A DNA stretch of 64,000 nucleotides from Pleurodeles waltl (GCF_031143425.1 NC_090447.1:135985106-136049105); one strand, 5' to 3'; shown: positions 23,116 through 36,340, counted from the stretch's first letter. The notes: a model not told the origin generated them from the letters alone. A program made the numbers and translations.

Positions 23116-24195
23116 GAAAAGAAAAATGACCCAGGCTTTCAGTGTACGGAAGAGGACCAGTTCTGCCCAAAATACACAACAATGTAGGCTAGCAATTAAA
23201 TATTGAGTCTGGAATATTTTGTAAAAATATGACTGATAAAAGACATTGGTTGGAGATAAGTTTGTTGCTTCAACAATGCTCAGTGAACGAATCTTATGTG
23301 TGATTAGTTGTTGTGACCTGAAATGTGTTTCCTAAAGTGGTATGTGAAAGTTATCAGACGCTGATGTTGGATTTTCTGGGAACAGGGCTTCTAATTTCTA
23401 CTCTGACGGAGTGAACGAGACGTGCCTCTGACAGCCTCTGCAAGAAGCCTTTGGAGACGCTGAGTAGCTTTTATTTCGGTTCATTTTTGTATGTCAAAAT
23501 ATTGTTAGAAATATATATTGTCTAACAGACATGTTGTGCCGTAAATAATAATTTAAAAAAATATTTTCCAACCAAGTGCAAATTTTCTTTCATTAGTTTC
23601 AATGGGTGAAATTTTATAAATTGTTTTTAGAACACAATATTTCGGTCACAATATTTTGGTTATGAAATATTGGCGCAGTGTTCTGAGAAGTTCTCTGTTT
23701 TAATCAGGTCCTCACAATCTGATAGTCTCACGTTCCTTTCACTTCTTAAGACTTGCACGTGAGGTCAGTGGAGTTCAGTACTTATTAGCCATCGGCTTCA
23801 AGTGCAGTTGTATACACCCTCCAGGATCTTTACTTCTTAGAAAGGTTGTAAATTCGGCGATGTAACCAGACTCTGGCTAGGCAAGACTGGTGTTTACCTC
23901 ATTGGGGAGTCCCCTCCATGAATAATATGCTTTCCTTGTTTCAATGCTTTAGTTTGACACTTCCCCTTGTTGCTCAGGTACAATGAGGATCTGCATAAGG
24001 GCAGATGCAAGGCATTTGTTACTTACTTATGATTGGAGTTTGCATATTAAAATATGTTTATTTTGTATTTGATCATCCGTTTGTGGTGTTAATTATTTTC
24101 CTTATGCATAGTCCTTCTTTGGATGCTTCCAAACCTGAAAATGTTCGCCCATCTCTCTCTCGCCTTTTCTTGCCAAAGTAACAAAGAGACATGTC
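23116..24195. other. No gene recognised
   Basis: AT-rich sequence with several ATATTT/AAATAT runs near 23500-23680. No domain, splice pair or terminal repeat found. Confidence 0.4.
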
Positions 24196-25600
24196 AATGC
24201 CATCTTAATTAGGTTTCTATAAGTGAACCAGAATTGGACACCTTCTAGAAGGTTTTGAGGTCAGCACATAGCATGGAATCTGCACTCCTTGTGGTTATGG
24301 ACCTGCACTTTAGAGGCAGAACCTCAGTTCTGATCTTGCGCGACCAATGTGCCGTGTTTTATACGGTATCCCATAAAATCCTGCTCCAGCGCTTCCAGGA
24401 CATTGGCGTAGGTGGATCCACACTGTCCTGGTTCATTTATTTTCTTTCGGCGTGATCTTTTCAGGTCACCCCCCCCCCCATCCCTTATAGTTCCCAGTTG
24501 CATGCTTTGCGCCATAGCGTTCCCGAGGGCTTTTCTTTGAGCCCTACTTTGTTCAATATTTACATTCAAACTTTGGTTCACGTTGTGAAAACCTTAGGGT
24601 TTGCGCTGGTGTCTTATACAGATGACACCTACCTTGTGCTCTCCTTTTCTGACAACCACTTGTCAGAGCTGGCCAATTTTTAAAGGGGAATGATTGCTGT
24701 CTCAGAATGGATGGATGCCAGCTTTTTATAACTAAGCATGAGCAAAATAGAAGTTCTCCTATTAGGAAAAGACCCCCACTTCTGGGGCGATCCTCTCTTG
24801 GACCTCCCCCTCGAACTAAGACCAGTGTCAAAAATCCTTCTGTATGGATGGACAGTACCTTAACCTTTGAAGCACAGATGAAATCGGTGGCAAGCATGTG
24901 TTTTGGGCTCTTGCAAAGGTCTCAAACCCATTCTTGGATTTTTCAACCTTTGCACTTGACAGACCAAGATTTAGTTAGGCAGCAATCTGATCCCAGATCG
25001 ACTTTTGTAACATTCTAACTCTAGGAATCAACAAGCAAGTGATGATAAGACTACAAATGGCTCAAAACGCCACAGTTGGGTTTTTGTTCTCTCTTCCAAA
25101 ATTCTGCCCTGCTTCCGGCCTACTTGGCAAACTGCAATGACTCCCTGAGTAGAAACGTGTGCACTTCAAGATCTTTTGTACCGTTCACACAATCTTACTT
25201 TCCCAGGGGGGCCCCATTCTGTCTAGTTTGCTATTCGTGTATCGGCCTTCATAGTCCCTGGGCTCAGCCAACCTTTAGCTGGCCACTTCTCCTCGCATTA
25301 AGAGAGTAAGAGCAGGAGGCCGCTCATTTCATGAAAAAGCTCCAGTTCTCTGGAATGTGCTTCCTCCTTCTATCAGGAATGTACAGAACCACTTGTCCTT
25401 CAGGAAAATTGTGAAGAGCTGGCTTCTTTTCTTCTTAGGAATGCCTTTTTGGGCATTTTGCCCCCCGGCCGTTGCTGCATCAGGTTTATATTTAGGGATT
25501 TGTGCTGAGAAGCCCTGTTGCTGGGACAGCTATGCGCTTTATAAAAAAAAATCTGTAACTACTATATGGAAAATAACTAAAACATCTAGAAAGCTGCATT
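24196..25600 (+). mobile_element. L2/CR1-like LINE, degenerate reverse transcriptase
   Basis: Plus-strand relic. 24255-24455 reads RSAHSMESALLVVMDL and VFYTVSHKILLQRFQDIG, equivalent to the HSTETAL and AFDTV.H..LL..L boxes; the LDLSAAFD motif is altered to RDQCAVFYT. 24498-24680 has EGFSLSPTLFNIYI and ALVSYTDDTYLVLSF, so the YADD site is YTDD. After frame changes 24707-25018 keeps VWMDSTLTFEAQMKSVASMC, and 25357-25440 ends with LPPSIRNVQNHLSFRKIVKS. The order matches the copy at 20247-22150, but this one is much older and has a different 3' end. Confidence 0.8.
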
Positions 25601-26624
25601 ACTAACCCTACTTGACACAGCAAGGTAAGGTATGTGAACAATTTTGTTCTATTTACAATAGGAAACCATTGTAGGCTTTATCCTACACTACAAAGAAGTG
25701 TGTTGCATCATCCCACCAAAGTGCCAAATTAGTGCTTCCTCTGAAGAGTACCATTCTGGTACCTCTTGTCAGTGCAGGGTTGGGGACATCCAAGAGAGAC
25801 AACAGGGTAAAATGGTACTTCACCCTAAAAATTGTACTTTCAGTTTCTTCTTCATATAAATATTTTGTAAGCTTCTTCAGAAAATAAATGTGTTGCTTTC
25901 ATTTTCAGTTTGTTAATAATGACATGATCATTAAGTAAAAATAAAAATTAAAAATAAAGTAAATAATTGAGTATTGTGATTGTAGTGTTTTTTTTAGTTC
26001 AGCACTCGAAAAACATCTTGGGAGACAAAGAATGAGACGAATACAAAGGCCTAGTTAAAGGCAAACATCTGCCAATAATTGACACCATGACAAGCATGTA
26101 GCTGACCCTATCTCTTTGTTAGCTTTCACATTTCTAATACATGAATTGGCAAGATCCTCCCTCATAACTTTACCATCTCAGCATAGATCAATCATCAAAC
26201 AGTCTCATTTTTTAGAATATTACCCTACTATAAATAATAGGTTTGATGCCAGTTGTTGTCAAAGGGAGCTCTACCCCAGACGAGGAACATTCAAATAGTC
26301 CTTGTTTAGTGTGAGTGGAATATGCACTGTTGTGTTCAAATGTATATGCAAAGCATTCTGTACTGAACACCTTTTCCTTCTTAATGTGGCTCCTTTACAA
26401 AAAGGCAGGCAGTACCCATCAAACCCTCATAATGTAAGTTCTCAAATCAAGATAAAGGTACCGATTAAAAAAGCTCCCTCATCCACAGACAAACAAAATT
26501 GCTTTCATTTATAGTTATTTTAGGGAGCCTTTTGAGGTCGAATCAGCATTGAGACACATTGCTGTTGCCTTTAAAAGCTTTTAGTAAAAATAGGTTTAGC
26601 CCTCACTACACCTAACATTAAACA
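25601..26624. other. No gene recognised
   Basis: AT-rich, no coding domain or terminal repeat found. Confidence 0.4.
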
Positions 26625-26632
26625 TGAATAAA

Positions 26633-27039
26633 CAGTGGTGGCTCCTCCGTTTGGGCAGAGGAGCGTTCCCCTCCCGCCAGCAGCAGCAACTACAAAACCT
26701 TTTAAAGAAAATGATGACAAACTATATTTATTATTGTTTTTTTAAATGGGTGGGGCCACGGGGTGATGTGCACTGAGGGGGAGTGCTCGACCTCGGGCCG
26801 GCCAAACACACATGCATGCAGTCTGCCTGGGAGCACCCTGGCTGGGCGCTCCCAGCCAATCCTGATGCTCTCATTGGCAGAGGGCAGACTGGGAGCCTGT
26901 GCCTGCAGCAAAGAGCGTCGAGGGACAGAGGAGCGGCGGTGGAGGTAAGTGATTTAAAAAAAATTAAACTAAATGTTTATTCTCTCCCCCCCCCTGCACC
27001 TCCTGCACCACCCTGTTCACGGCCTGTGAGCCGCTACTG
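26633..27039. mobile_element. hAT-type MITE with 8 bp target duplication
   Basis: 407 bp. Starts CAGTGGTGGCTC and ends GAGCCGCTACTG, a 12 bp inverted repeat with two mismatches and the CAG...CTG ends usual for hAT elements. Flanks are TGAATAAA (26625-26632) and TAAATAAA (27040-27047), an 8 bp duplication with one mismatch; 8 bp is the hAT length. The interior is GC-rich and non-coding. Confidence 0.85.
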
Positions 27040-27047
27040 TAAATAAA

Positions 27048-28385
27048 CACATTTAGGAACATAGTTAACAATGGTTCAGCAGGGCTTGCGACACCAAGGC
27101 ACAGGAGTGAGGGAGACCCGCAATACCGCAACTCTGACTGTTCTTGTAACCCACTCAGCTGTACCAAGGGGGCAGACAACCTATATGAATCATCAAAACT
27201 TTGGCCATGTTATGCCTTGAAATCTGAACCAATGGCAGCTTTCCGTCTGAAGGGCCCAGTTCACAAAGATTTTTTTATAAGTAGGTATGACATACTCCTG
27301 CAGTGTTCCTGGCTTTTTCTTGAAATGTAATAGTGGGGAATTTAGAAGTAATCCAGGAGTACTCCAATAGTAACTCATGGCATATTATTTGTGTATTGAG
27401 CCTGTAATTCACAAGAACTTTTATAAATTCCACAGGGCAAATTCATGAGCAGAGGGTGCACAATGAAAAGAGAAGTTAGGTGTATGTGTGACAAAATAGA
27501 GGAATAAATAGGTGCCTACAAAGCAGAGGATTAGGTGCTTGCCTTGAGGAACTTGGCATCAGCTAAATTATCCTAAAAAATGTTTAGACCTTTCCCAAAG
27601 CCCATTTCTCCCCTCACCCAGTCAGTTTGCTTCTCCCTATGTGCCCTTTTGCTCCACATTCGTTTGTAAGCATGGATTAGCATTTGGGATGGGATCAAAC
27701 ACGTTTCTCCTGCTTATGGCTCCGTCATGCAGCATTAATGCCTGCCACACAATATCCTCAGTTCAGATCTCCTTCCATCTTGCCTCACTCTTGAGCAGGG
27801 CCGGCTTTAGCGCTGGTGGCACCCAGTGCAGCAATCTTTCTTGGCACACCCAATGACCTGCTCTTTGGATTCCCTCCCTACCACCCGGCTAAAGTGCCCC
27901 ACATTTCTCTATGGCCCCTCTTTCACAAAGATTGCATTTGTTTTAAAACACTGTTAAAGGCTGGATTTACTAACCAGTCAATAAACTAGCAACAAAAAAT
28001 ACAGATCTGTTCTTGCAGCAGGTATATTAACCCTCTCCGCTACTTTACGGCGAGACAAAACTGCCACTGGACAAAACTCGGATCTTTCACTCTAGCTGCA
28101 GCATTAATCACAGGAGTTACTGTTCATTTTTATTGCTGACTGAAAGTTGGATGTACAAGGAACTCTGAATCAAGTGCTTTTAAATTAGTAAAGTTTTTGC
28201 TAAACACAGAGCCATCCCCTTGAGTTCAGTGCCGACTTCCAAGTCACCGCCCAGTGCTCCTGCACCGGCTGAACCTCCATTAAGCTGGCCGTGCTCTCCA
28301 GTGCTATGGACTGAGAACCGCAAGAGATTCAGGCCATGCGGTCAATGATGGCAATCGTTCTGAGACATTTGAGCAGTCACAGAAA
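27048..28385. other. No gene; possible hAT-like end at 27796
   Basis: CAGGGCCGGCTTTAGCGCTGG at 27796 resembles the start of another hAT-like repeat, but no partner end was found. The rest is unassigned. Confidence 0.3.
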
Positions 28386-28388
28386 TTA

Positions 28389-29956
28389 GGGGGCATATTT
28401 ATACTCTGTTTGCACCAAATTAGCATAATTTTTTTAATTCTAATTCGGTGCAAAACTAACTCTATATTTATACTTTGGTGCAAGACCCGTCTAGCACCAA
28501 AGTTATGGGGTTAAAGTCACTTTTTGGAAGTAGAGACCTACCTTGCCTTAATGAGATGCAAGGTAAACGTTCCCGTGCAAAAAATGACTCTATGGCTTTA
28601 ACGCCATATTTAGGGGCATATTTATACTCAGGGGCATATTTATACTCTGTTTGCACCGAATTAGCATATTTTTTTTTTACTCTAATTTGGTGCAAAACAA
28701 ACTCCATATTTATACTTTGGTGCTAGACCTGTCTAGCACCAAGGCCCTGATTTATACTTTTTTTTCGCCACGATAAACGTCATTTTTTGACGCAAAAGTG
28801 GCACAAACTTACAAAATATTGGCCCTTATTTATACTTTTTGGTGCAAAACTGCACTGAGTTTTGCACCAAAAAGTTTAGCAACGGCTTGTACCATTTCTG
28901 TGCACCAGCCGGGCACCATATTTATGGAATGGTGCAAGCCGGTGCAAAGGGTAGGCTAGTGTAAAAAAAAAATTACTTTAGTCGGGTGGGGCTGGCAGTA
29001 TAGAAGAAGGGGGTTTAGCACCAAAAAATGACTTTAGGCAGGTTAGAGTAAAAAAAATGACTCTAACCAGAGTAGCATCATTTTATGGTGCTAAACCTAC
29101 CATGCCACACGACTCCTGCCTTAGAAAAGGCAGGAGTCATGCCCACCACCCCAATGGCCATCACAGAGGACAGGGGTTCCCTGGGCATGGCCATTGCACC
29201 CTGTGCCATGTATGGGGGCCCATTTCAGGACCCCCTATGGCACTTTCAAAAATAAAATGCATTCTTACCTGTACTTACCTGGGATGGGGTCCTCCATCCT
29301 CCGCAATCCCTCTAGTGTGGGTGGGTGTGCCCCTGGGGCCTGGGGAGGGCACCTGTGGGCTTCTTCCATGGTGTTCCACCATGAAAATAGGCCCACAGGT
29401 CCGCTAACGCCTGCCCTGATCCAGGCTTTAAAAAATGGGGCAAAGGAAGCTTTGCACAATTTTTTGACTCCTCCTCCCTCCTTTGCACCATTTTTGCATG
29501 GGAATATTAATATGGCCTTAGGGCTATAGATTCATTTTTTGCACGGGAGCGCCTACCGTTTATCTCATTAAGGCAAGGTAGGTTTCCACTTCCAAAAAAT
29601 GACTTTAACTCTATAAATTTGGCGCTAGACGGGTCTAGCACCAAAGTATAAATATGGAGTTCGTTTTGCACCGAATTAGAGTAAAAAAAAGATGACGCTA
29701 ATTCAGTGCAAACAGAGTATAAATATGCCCCTTAGCATAAAAAAATGACTCTAATCTGGTTAGAGTAATTTATTTTGACTCTAACATGCCTAACGTCATT
29801 TTCTTTTACGCTAGCCTACCCTTTGCACCAGCTTGCACCATTCCTTAAATATAGTGCCCAGCTGGTGCTAAAAAATGGTGCAAGCCGGTGCAAAACTTAT
29901 TGATGCAAAACTGCATTATTGCAGTTTTGCACCAGCAAAAGTATAAATAAGGCCCC
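28389..29956. mobile_element. Interleaved long-inverted-repeat DNA elements
   Basis: Element A: GGGGGCATATTTATACTC at 28389 and its reverse complement ending at 29731, flanked by TTA (28386-28388) and TTA (29732-29734). Its arms align for about 220 bp (left 28389-28612, right 29510-29731). A second partial A left arm starts at 28631. Element B: GGCCCTTATTTATACTTTTT at 28821 and its reverse complement ending at 29956, with arms of about 220-250 bp. B's left arm lies inside A, but B's right arm lies outside A. The middle (29090-29500) is a GC-rich core with a 12 bp-arm hairpin (29111-29138). No protein. TTA duplications suggest PIF/Harbinger mobilisation. Confidence 0.8.
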
Positions 29957-31019
29957 AGGTGTCCTAATCAATGCCTGCTACATATGAACTCTCTGTCCAC
30001 TGCTGCTCTGCGTACCTGGGATGCCTTATTTGGTGTTTTTTACTTTTGTGGGCATCATTATCAAAACCAAACAACACAGTAACATACTCAGCTCCAACAA
30101 CCACTTTCACCTCATCAAATGATAAATTATTAAATGGTGACATTTTCTGCATGCAGCCCCGCAAACATTGTTATAAGTGGACTGTAAGCTTTTTTTATAG
30201 TTATTTGCTGAATGCGTGATATATTAACAAAATGGATAAATAACGAATTGTTTGTTTCTCACTCAGTGGGCCGTTCTAACAGAAACAGGAACACAGTTTA
30301 CCCCTAGGCGTTCAGGGCTGAATAATTCGCAAAACATTTATCCAAAGCTGCACTAATTTGAGTTTAAATACTGTGTGCAAATAGAAATAAAATTCAACAA
30401 TTACTTCAGAAACTACCCAGACCAATTATCTGCAACATATGCTGTAAAGCACATTTCAGCCAGAACATTCTGGAGAGAAGGCATTTTTGTGACTTAAGAA
30501 AATCAACAAAATAAAGTAGAACGCAATCTGCTACTATTTCTAAATTGAGTATTACAGTTATACTAAAACAAATTCTATAATTAAACGTGTTACTGTTGTA
30601 TCTCCTTCAACTACCATATGGTCCCAAGAAAATGTCTTTTGAGAATCTCTGATTCCGACTTGCATTAAAATACATATTTATTGTTTTTCTGCAACTGCAA
30701 AAACAGTTCACTGAAAAGAACATCCTGCAGAAGGAATGCTGTTTTTGTGCAAATAGCACCATTGATTATTCTTTCTGGTTGTTTCATATCAACTTTTTAT
30801 GATGGTGATCTTTGGGGGTGATCTATGCCAGGTTTCCAGGATATTCACTTCCTACGTAAATTATTACCATTTAGATTAAACAGTTTCTTAGATCCTGTAA
30901 CCCAATTAGATTACTTATATTTAAGTATCTTTCACCTGGTATGCTGACAACTGTGCATTGTTAACAAAATACAGATTATTAATCTACATTTGAATTCACA
31001 TATATACACTGACATGACT
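29957..31019. other. No gene recognised
   Basis: AT-rich sequence without domain or repeat ends that I can recognise. Confidence 0.4.
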
Positions 31020-34000
31020 CCTCTGACCTTTGGTCAGCGTCTGTTGCCCTGCCCAGCTCCTCCTGCTTCTGCCACCATTGCTGCTGCTCCTCTGCCTCCA
31101 GGATCGCACTGAGAGCCTGCTAACTCTCAGTTTAGGCCCTCCTCCACCCATAGGCTCCTGCCTGTGCCTCATCCCTGTTGGCAGAGTGGCCATCTACAAG
31201 TATCTCTGCTCTCTCACTCTTTCTCTCCTTTTTTACTCCTTTTTTATTCCTTTTTCTCCTTTTTACTTCTTTTTTCCTTTTTACTCCTTTTCTCTTTTTC
31301 TGCTGCTCTTCTCCTCTTGCTTGGCCCACGGCACTGCTGCCCCTGTGGTCCCGCTCCACTCCACCCTGTAAAGCACTTTTCCCGCCCTCCCAGCTGACCA
31401 ATCCTCCGCCTCCCCGCTGACCGATCCCCCACCTCCCACCCCTTCTTATTGGTGGCCACGTGCTGGGTGCACCGCAGGTGTGCCAAAGGCAAGCCTGTCT
31501 GTGCCAGTCTGCTCCTGGACTGCGCCCAGCACCAAAAGCCCTGGATCTCTGGTGAGCCATCCCCAGGCCACTCTCCATTACGACACCCAGACCCTCCACT
31601 GCCTCAAAACCGAATGTCTCAGTGACTGCTGCACTGCATCCCACAACGACACCCCGGACCTTTCTCCTGCCGGAACTTCAACTTCAGTTTCAACCACATC
31701 AATCAAAAGGAGCACCCCACACCCAGAAACACCAGCGCCCACTACAACCTAATCAAATGCATCCTTCTGAATATATGCTCCCTCCATAAGCACGCCACCG
31801 AACTCTGGGATCAGATCGATTCTGCCCAACCAGAAATCACTTTCTGTACCAGAACCTGGACCAACCCCACCTTCGGAACAGAAATTGCCATTGCTATCTG
31901 AGATGGCTACAGGATTCTAAGGAAAGACTGGCTCTCCTGCCTGGGCGGAGGACTTGCCATCGTACAGAAGTCCTCACTACGCATCACAGTCAACACAGAG
32001 GAACACTGCACCACAATGGAACACCTCCATTTCCTAATCCATGCAGATCACAACTCCTCCATCTTTGGCACCCTGGTCTACAGACTGCCTGGCCCCCGCC
32101 CAGCATTCATCAACACCATTGTAGACATCGCCACCCCCAGGCCTTGGCGTCCTCCGACTACCTCCTCGTCAGCGACCTGAATTTTCAGCTCGAGGACCGC
32201 AACAACCAAAACACCACCTCCCTACTCGACAACTTCACCACCCTCGGCCTCAGACAACTGATCACCGCTCCCAAGCATGCCACAGGACACACACTGGACC
32301 CCTTCTTTACCTCAAGCAACTGAATTACCATCAAGACCATCTCCACCCTGGACTGGACAGACCACCACTGCCTGCACTTCACAATCTCCGCACCCAGCAG
32401 CCACATCCATGCCCCCAGATCCCTCCACAGGAAATGGAATGAACTTGCAGACAAGCAACTCACCAGTACACTCACCATATCACCCCTGCCTCCCTCCGAA
32501 GACGCCAACACCGCAGCACACAACCTCAACTCCTGGATCACTGAATGCGCAGACACTATAGCCCTCCTCCGTTCAACATCAGCCAAGTGCATCCCAAACA
32601 AAGACAGCTGGTTCACCACTAAACGTCAAGAATCCAAGCGCACCTGCAGGTGCCTACAGAAGAAATGGAGAAACAGCCAAACCAGCAAAGACTTCGCCTC
32701 CTGCAGAGCCGCCATCCACCACCAACGCATAAAGAACGTGAAAAAAAACTGCATCAACTCCTCTACACACAACACAAAGGAACTTTGCACAGTTATCAAC
32801 AAATTCACCGATACCCCCTCAGAAGCCACCAGCATCCTCCCATCACAAGACCTTTATAACAGACTCTGCAACTTCTTCCACCACAAGATCAAGGACATCT
32901 ACGACAGCTTCCTCCAGGAGAACCAGCCCAGCATCAGATCCTATGACTGACTCACCCCCCCAGACCTCACCTAAACCATCCACAGCTGGTCCACTCTCAC
33001 CACTGAGGAAACAGAAAGCATTGTGAACAGCACTCACTCCGGAGCTCCCACAGACCCCTGCCCCACCACATCTACATCCATCGCCCCCAAGCTTCACAAG
33101 ACGATGAGCTGCTACATCAGCATAGCCATCTTCCCTGAAGACTGGAAACATGCTGAGGTACGCCCCCTCCTGAAGAAACCCTGGTCCGACCCATCTAAGC
33201 TAAAGAATTTCCGGCACATCTGGCTGCTAGTATACCCAGCCAAAGTACTGGAAAAGGCCATCAACTCACAGCTGCTGCAATTTATTGAGGACAACAACTC
33301 ACTGGACACCTCCCAGTCTGGGTTCCACAGCAACCACAGCACGGAGACAGCTTTTCTTGCAGCCACCAATGACATCCACACACTCCTAGACTGCGGCCAC
33401 ACCACAGCACTCACACTACTCGACCTCTCAGCAGCCTTCAACACAGTCTACCACAGCACCTTATGCACCAGACTCCACAACACAGGAATCCATGGAAAAG
33501 CCCTGCAATGGATCCTCTTCTTTTCTCTGGAAGAACACAGAGAGGCAGGCTCCCACCCTACACATCCAAACCTACAGACGTCAGCTGCGGAGCCCAACAC
33601 TCTTCAACATACACATGGCCCCATTTGCAGCCATTGTCAGAGGCCACGGTATGAAAATTGTGTCTTACGGCGATGACACATAACTCATCATATCCCTCAC
33701 TAAAGACCCAGACGTGGCCATAAGGAACTTCCACACAGGAATAGAAGCCGTCGTCTCCTGGATGAGAGAGTGCTGCCTGGAGCTCAACTCAGATAAGACC
33801 GAGCTCATCATCTTTGGAAACTCCACCTCAGCCTGGGAGAACACCTGGAGGCCCACATCTCTCAGCGCCCGCCTTCTTCGACTGACACGCCCGCAACCTC
33901 GTAATCAGCCTTGTATCCTCCCTATCAATCACCCGACAGGTAAACACGGTCACCTCTTCCTGCTGGCAAACCCTCCACCAACTTGGAAATATTTTCAAAT

Positions 34001-34590
34001 GGATCGCAGTAGACTGCCACAGGACAGTCACCCATACCTTAGGCACAAGCAAGCTCGACTACGGCAACACACTCGAAGTTGGCACCACAACAAAAAACAT
34101 CAGAAAGTTGCAACTCATCCAAAACACCACCGCTAGACTCATCCTGAATCTCCCCCGCCAGGAATATACCTCCAAGCACCCGAGAACCCTCCACTGGCTC
34201 CCGGGGGAAAAACAAATCATCTTCAAGCTACTCACCCACACCTACAAAGCCATTCACATCGGACCAGCCTACCTAAATCACTGCATCTCCTTCCACAACC
34301 CCACCAGACTCCTCCACTCTTCCCAGCAGGCACTGGCTACCATCCCACATATAAAGAAAAACACAGTGGGAGGAAGGTCCTTCAGCTACCTTGCAGTGAA
34401 GAACTGGAACAACCTACCCATGCACCTCAGACAAAGCCCATTGCTCACCATCTTCAGGAAGAACCTCAAGATGTGGCTCTTCGGATGAGGCTCTGTCCAT
34501 CCCCCTGCCTCCCCTAGCACCTTGAGAACCTCACGGGTGAGTAGTTACATTCTATAAAAACTGATTCATTGATTAATTGATGATATTATT
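31020..34590 (+). mobile_element. Near full-length L2-like LINE with endonuclease and reverse transcriptase
   Basis: Plus strand, about 3.5 kb. A GC-rich 5' region with a long pyrimidine tract (31200-31310) precedes an APE-type endonuclease: LIKCILLNICSLHKHATELWD, then EITFCTRTW (usually TETW, so the catalytic Glu is lost), GGGLAIV, SDLNFQLED and LDWTDHHCLHF (catalytic Asp-Asn and Asp-His kept). The reverse transcriptase from ~33023 carries KKPWSDPSKLKNFRHIWLL, QSGFHSNHSTETAFLAA and LLDLSAAFNTVYHSTL. Its active site reads KIVSYGDDT followed by a stop at 33681-33683. The end, GGRSFSYLAVKNWNNLPMHL, and a 3' tail TTCTATAAAAACTGATTCA match the copy at 20247-22150. Many stops and frameshifts; dead. 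Confidence 0.85.
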
Positions 34591-36177
34591 GCTTTTGAAA
34601 CTTTTTAATATAACCTGCTAAAGTGCATTTTCCTAGCTTATGCTAAGTCCACCTCTCCTAGGGCTCAACACCATCCCATTCAAAATGTATGTCCCGTTAT
34701 CCACCAAGAACCTCTCCCCTGTTTCTCAGAAGGGGTATCTGAATCCTTTCCTCCCAGATTATAATGCCTGTTTCACATTAGAACTTCCCCTCACTCTGCT
34801 AGCCAGGACTGCAGGAGTTGAACTACCGTTCTTAGGGTCAGTCCTATGTACCTTCATGTGGTTCCTGGTACTGGGCCAGAGGTCTGCTTGCCTTTGACAG
34901 ATCCATTGTTACAAAGGGCTTGGAGTCTAACACGTGTCGGTGCAACTCTGTAAAGCAATGTCTAAGCATGTCCTATCCTAGAATCAGGTTAAACCCCCAC
35001 CATCATCACTCACATTGTTACCCTTCACCCAACTATTCAGTGTTTTCCTGGAGTAGACTGCAAAATCTTCCCAAGACTGGTCACACAGTATGTAACTGTC
35101 CCTAAACCGTATCCCTTTGGGCTAAGACCAAACCTTGTGATAAGGGGTGCTTTTGTGCAGGTATAGGTAGTTTGGTCAGCTACCTCTATGGTATCCCTGC
35201 CAACCCTGAGTATGTGTTTCCCCTGCAAAAATCTCAGCTGAGACCTTATGCAAGCACAGGGCTATACTGTAGGCTGTAAAATACCTATCTATATCACCTC
35301 CCAACTCAAAGCTAGGCTCCAGGTAGTTGAACCCCTTTATCTCCATTGGACACTGTACTGTCACTGCCACCAATACCAATGGATTCTGTGGGCTTCTTTG
35401 CTTTCAAGCCTAGCTTTTTCAGACCACTTCCTGAGCCAGCAAAAGTTTCTTCACTTCCATGGTCATTGAGCATCAGCCTTTTCCTTTGCCAAAGAGCTCT
35501 CTGTATCTGTCTCTATCTCCTCCAGAACCAGTTTCCTGTCCTCTAAGGCCCTCTGTGCAGCCACCTCCTCACTAACAGCTTCCAATTTCAACAGGGCCAG
35601 CTATAGTTAAATCTCGCTGTCAGCTTTTCAGTCCCCCAATTCCTCAGGTAATATGTTGTGGGAGGACATTCTACTTTATTTTCTGGTTCCAGCATGGGAT
35701 CTCAATCCTATTGGTCACCCTCTCTTCTCTGGTTCTGGAGTCAGGGGCAGGGTGTTCTCCTCCATCAAGTTGTGGGGTTGCTGTCAAGGTATATTCCTCT
35801 TTCTCCTCCTCTTCCATTCAATTCTCCTCCTTATCAGCAGTCAAGCTTAACTAAGGAGACAGGTAAGTGTAAAGCATTTATTATCACTAAAACAGTATAT
35901 AAGTATACAACACAGCACAACATAAATGGAGAATATTTGTATCTTCAAAACAACAACAAAAAAACCACAAAAAATCCAACTTAGGGAACAGGAGATATGA
36001 ATGTTCAAAGATTAAATCAACAATTGTGCAATCTAGTGCCAAAACATTAAAGTGCCACTTGTGGCAATCTGGTCTCACTGGACCAGGACAAGGTTGAAGT
36101 TTTAGGCCAACTACGATGCAGCACAGTCCAGAGAGGCTGAGTTCTAGGTCCCATTCAAAGGTTTACCTTTGGACTTA
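34591..36177. other. Unassigned, possibly interior of an LTR element
   Basis: Moderately GC-rich with short open stretches on both strands but no recognisable domain. At 35832-35870 GCAGTCAAGCTTAACTAAGG and GTAAGTGTAAAGCATTTAT resemble the 5' part of the LTR at 51420 (GCAGTCAGGCTTAACTTAGA...GTAAAGTGTTTGT). This suggests an LTR relic running toward 37767. Confidence 0.35.
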
Positions 36178-36340
36178 GGGCCTGATTTAGAACTCAGTGG
36201 CCGGGTTACTCTGTTACAAGGGTGACGGATATCCCTTCCATAAATCTAAATCCCATTGGACATAATAGGATTTAGCTGGTGGGGGATATCCGTCACAGTT
36301 CTGACAGAGTAACCCATCTACAGAGTTTTAAATCAGGCTC
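36178..36340. mobile_element. 163 bp foldback MITE with TTA target duplications
   Basis: GGGCCTGATTTAGAACTC at the left mirrors GAGCCTGATTTAAAACTC at the right end, and homology of the arms continues inward (GGGTTACTCTGT, GTGACGGATATCCC, CTAAATCC) so that almost the whole element can fold. TTA at 36175-36177 and 36341-36343. TTA duplication is the PIF/Harbinger signature. Non-coding. Confidence 0.85.

Noticed and set aside
24324..24581. Minus-strand frame opposite the L2-like relic
   Set aside because: Antisense to recognisable reverse transcriptase motifs; no domain of its own.
31132..31644. 170-codon Lys/Gly-rich open frame on the minus strand
   Set aside because: Complement of the pyrimidine tract in the L2-like 5' region.
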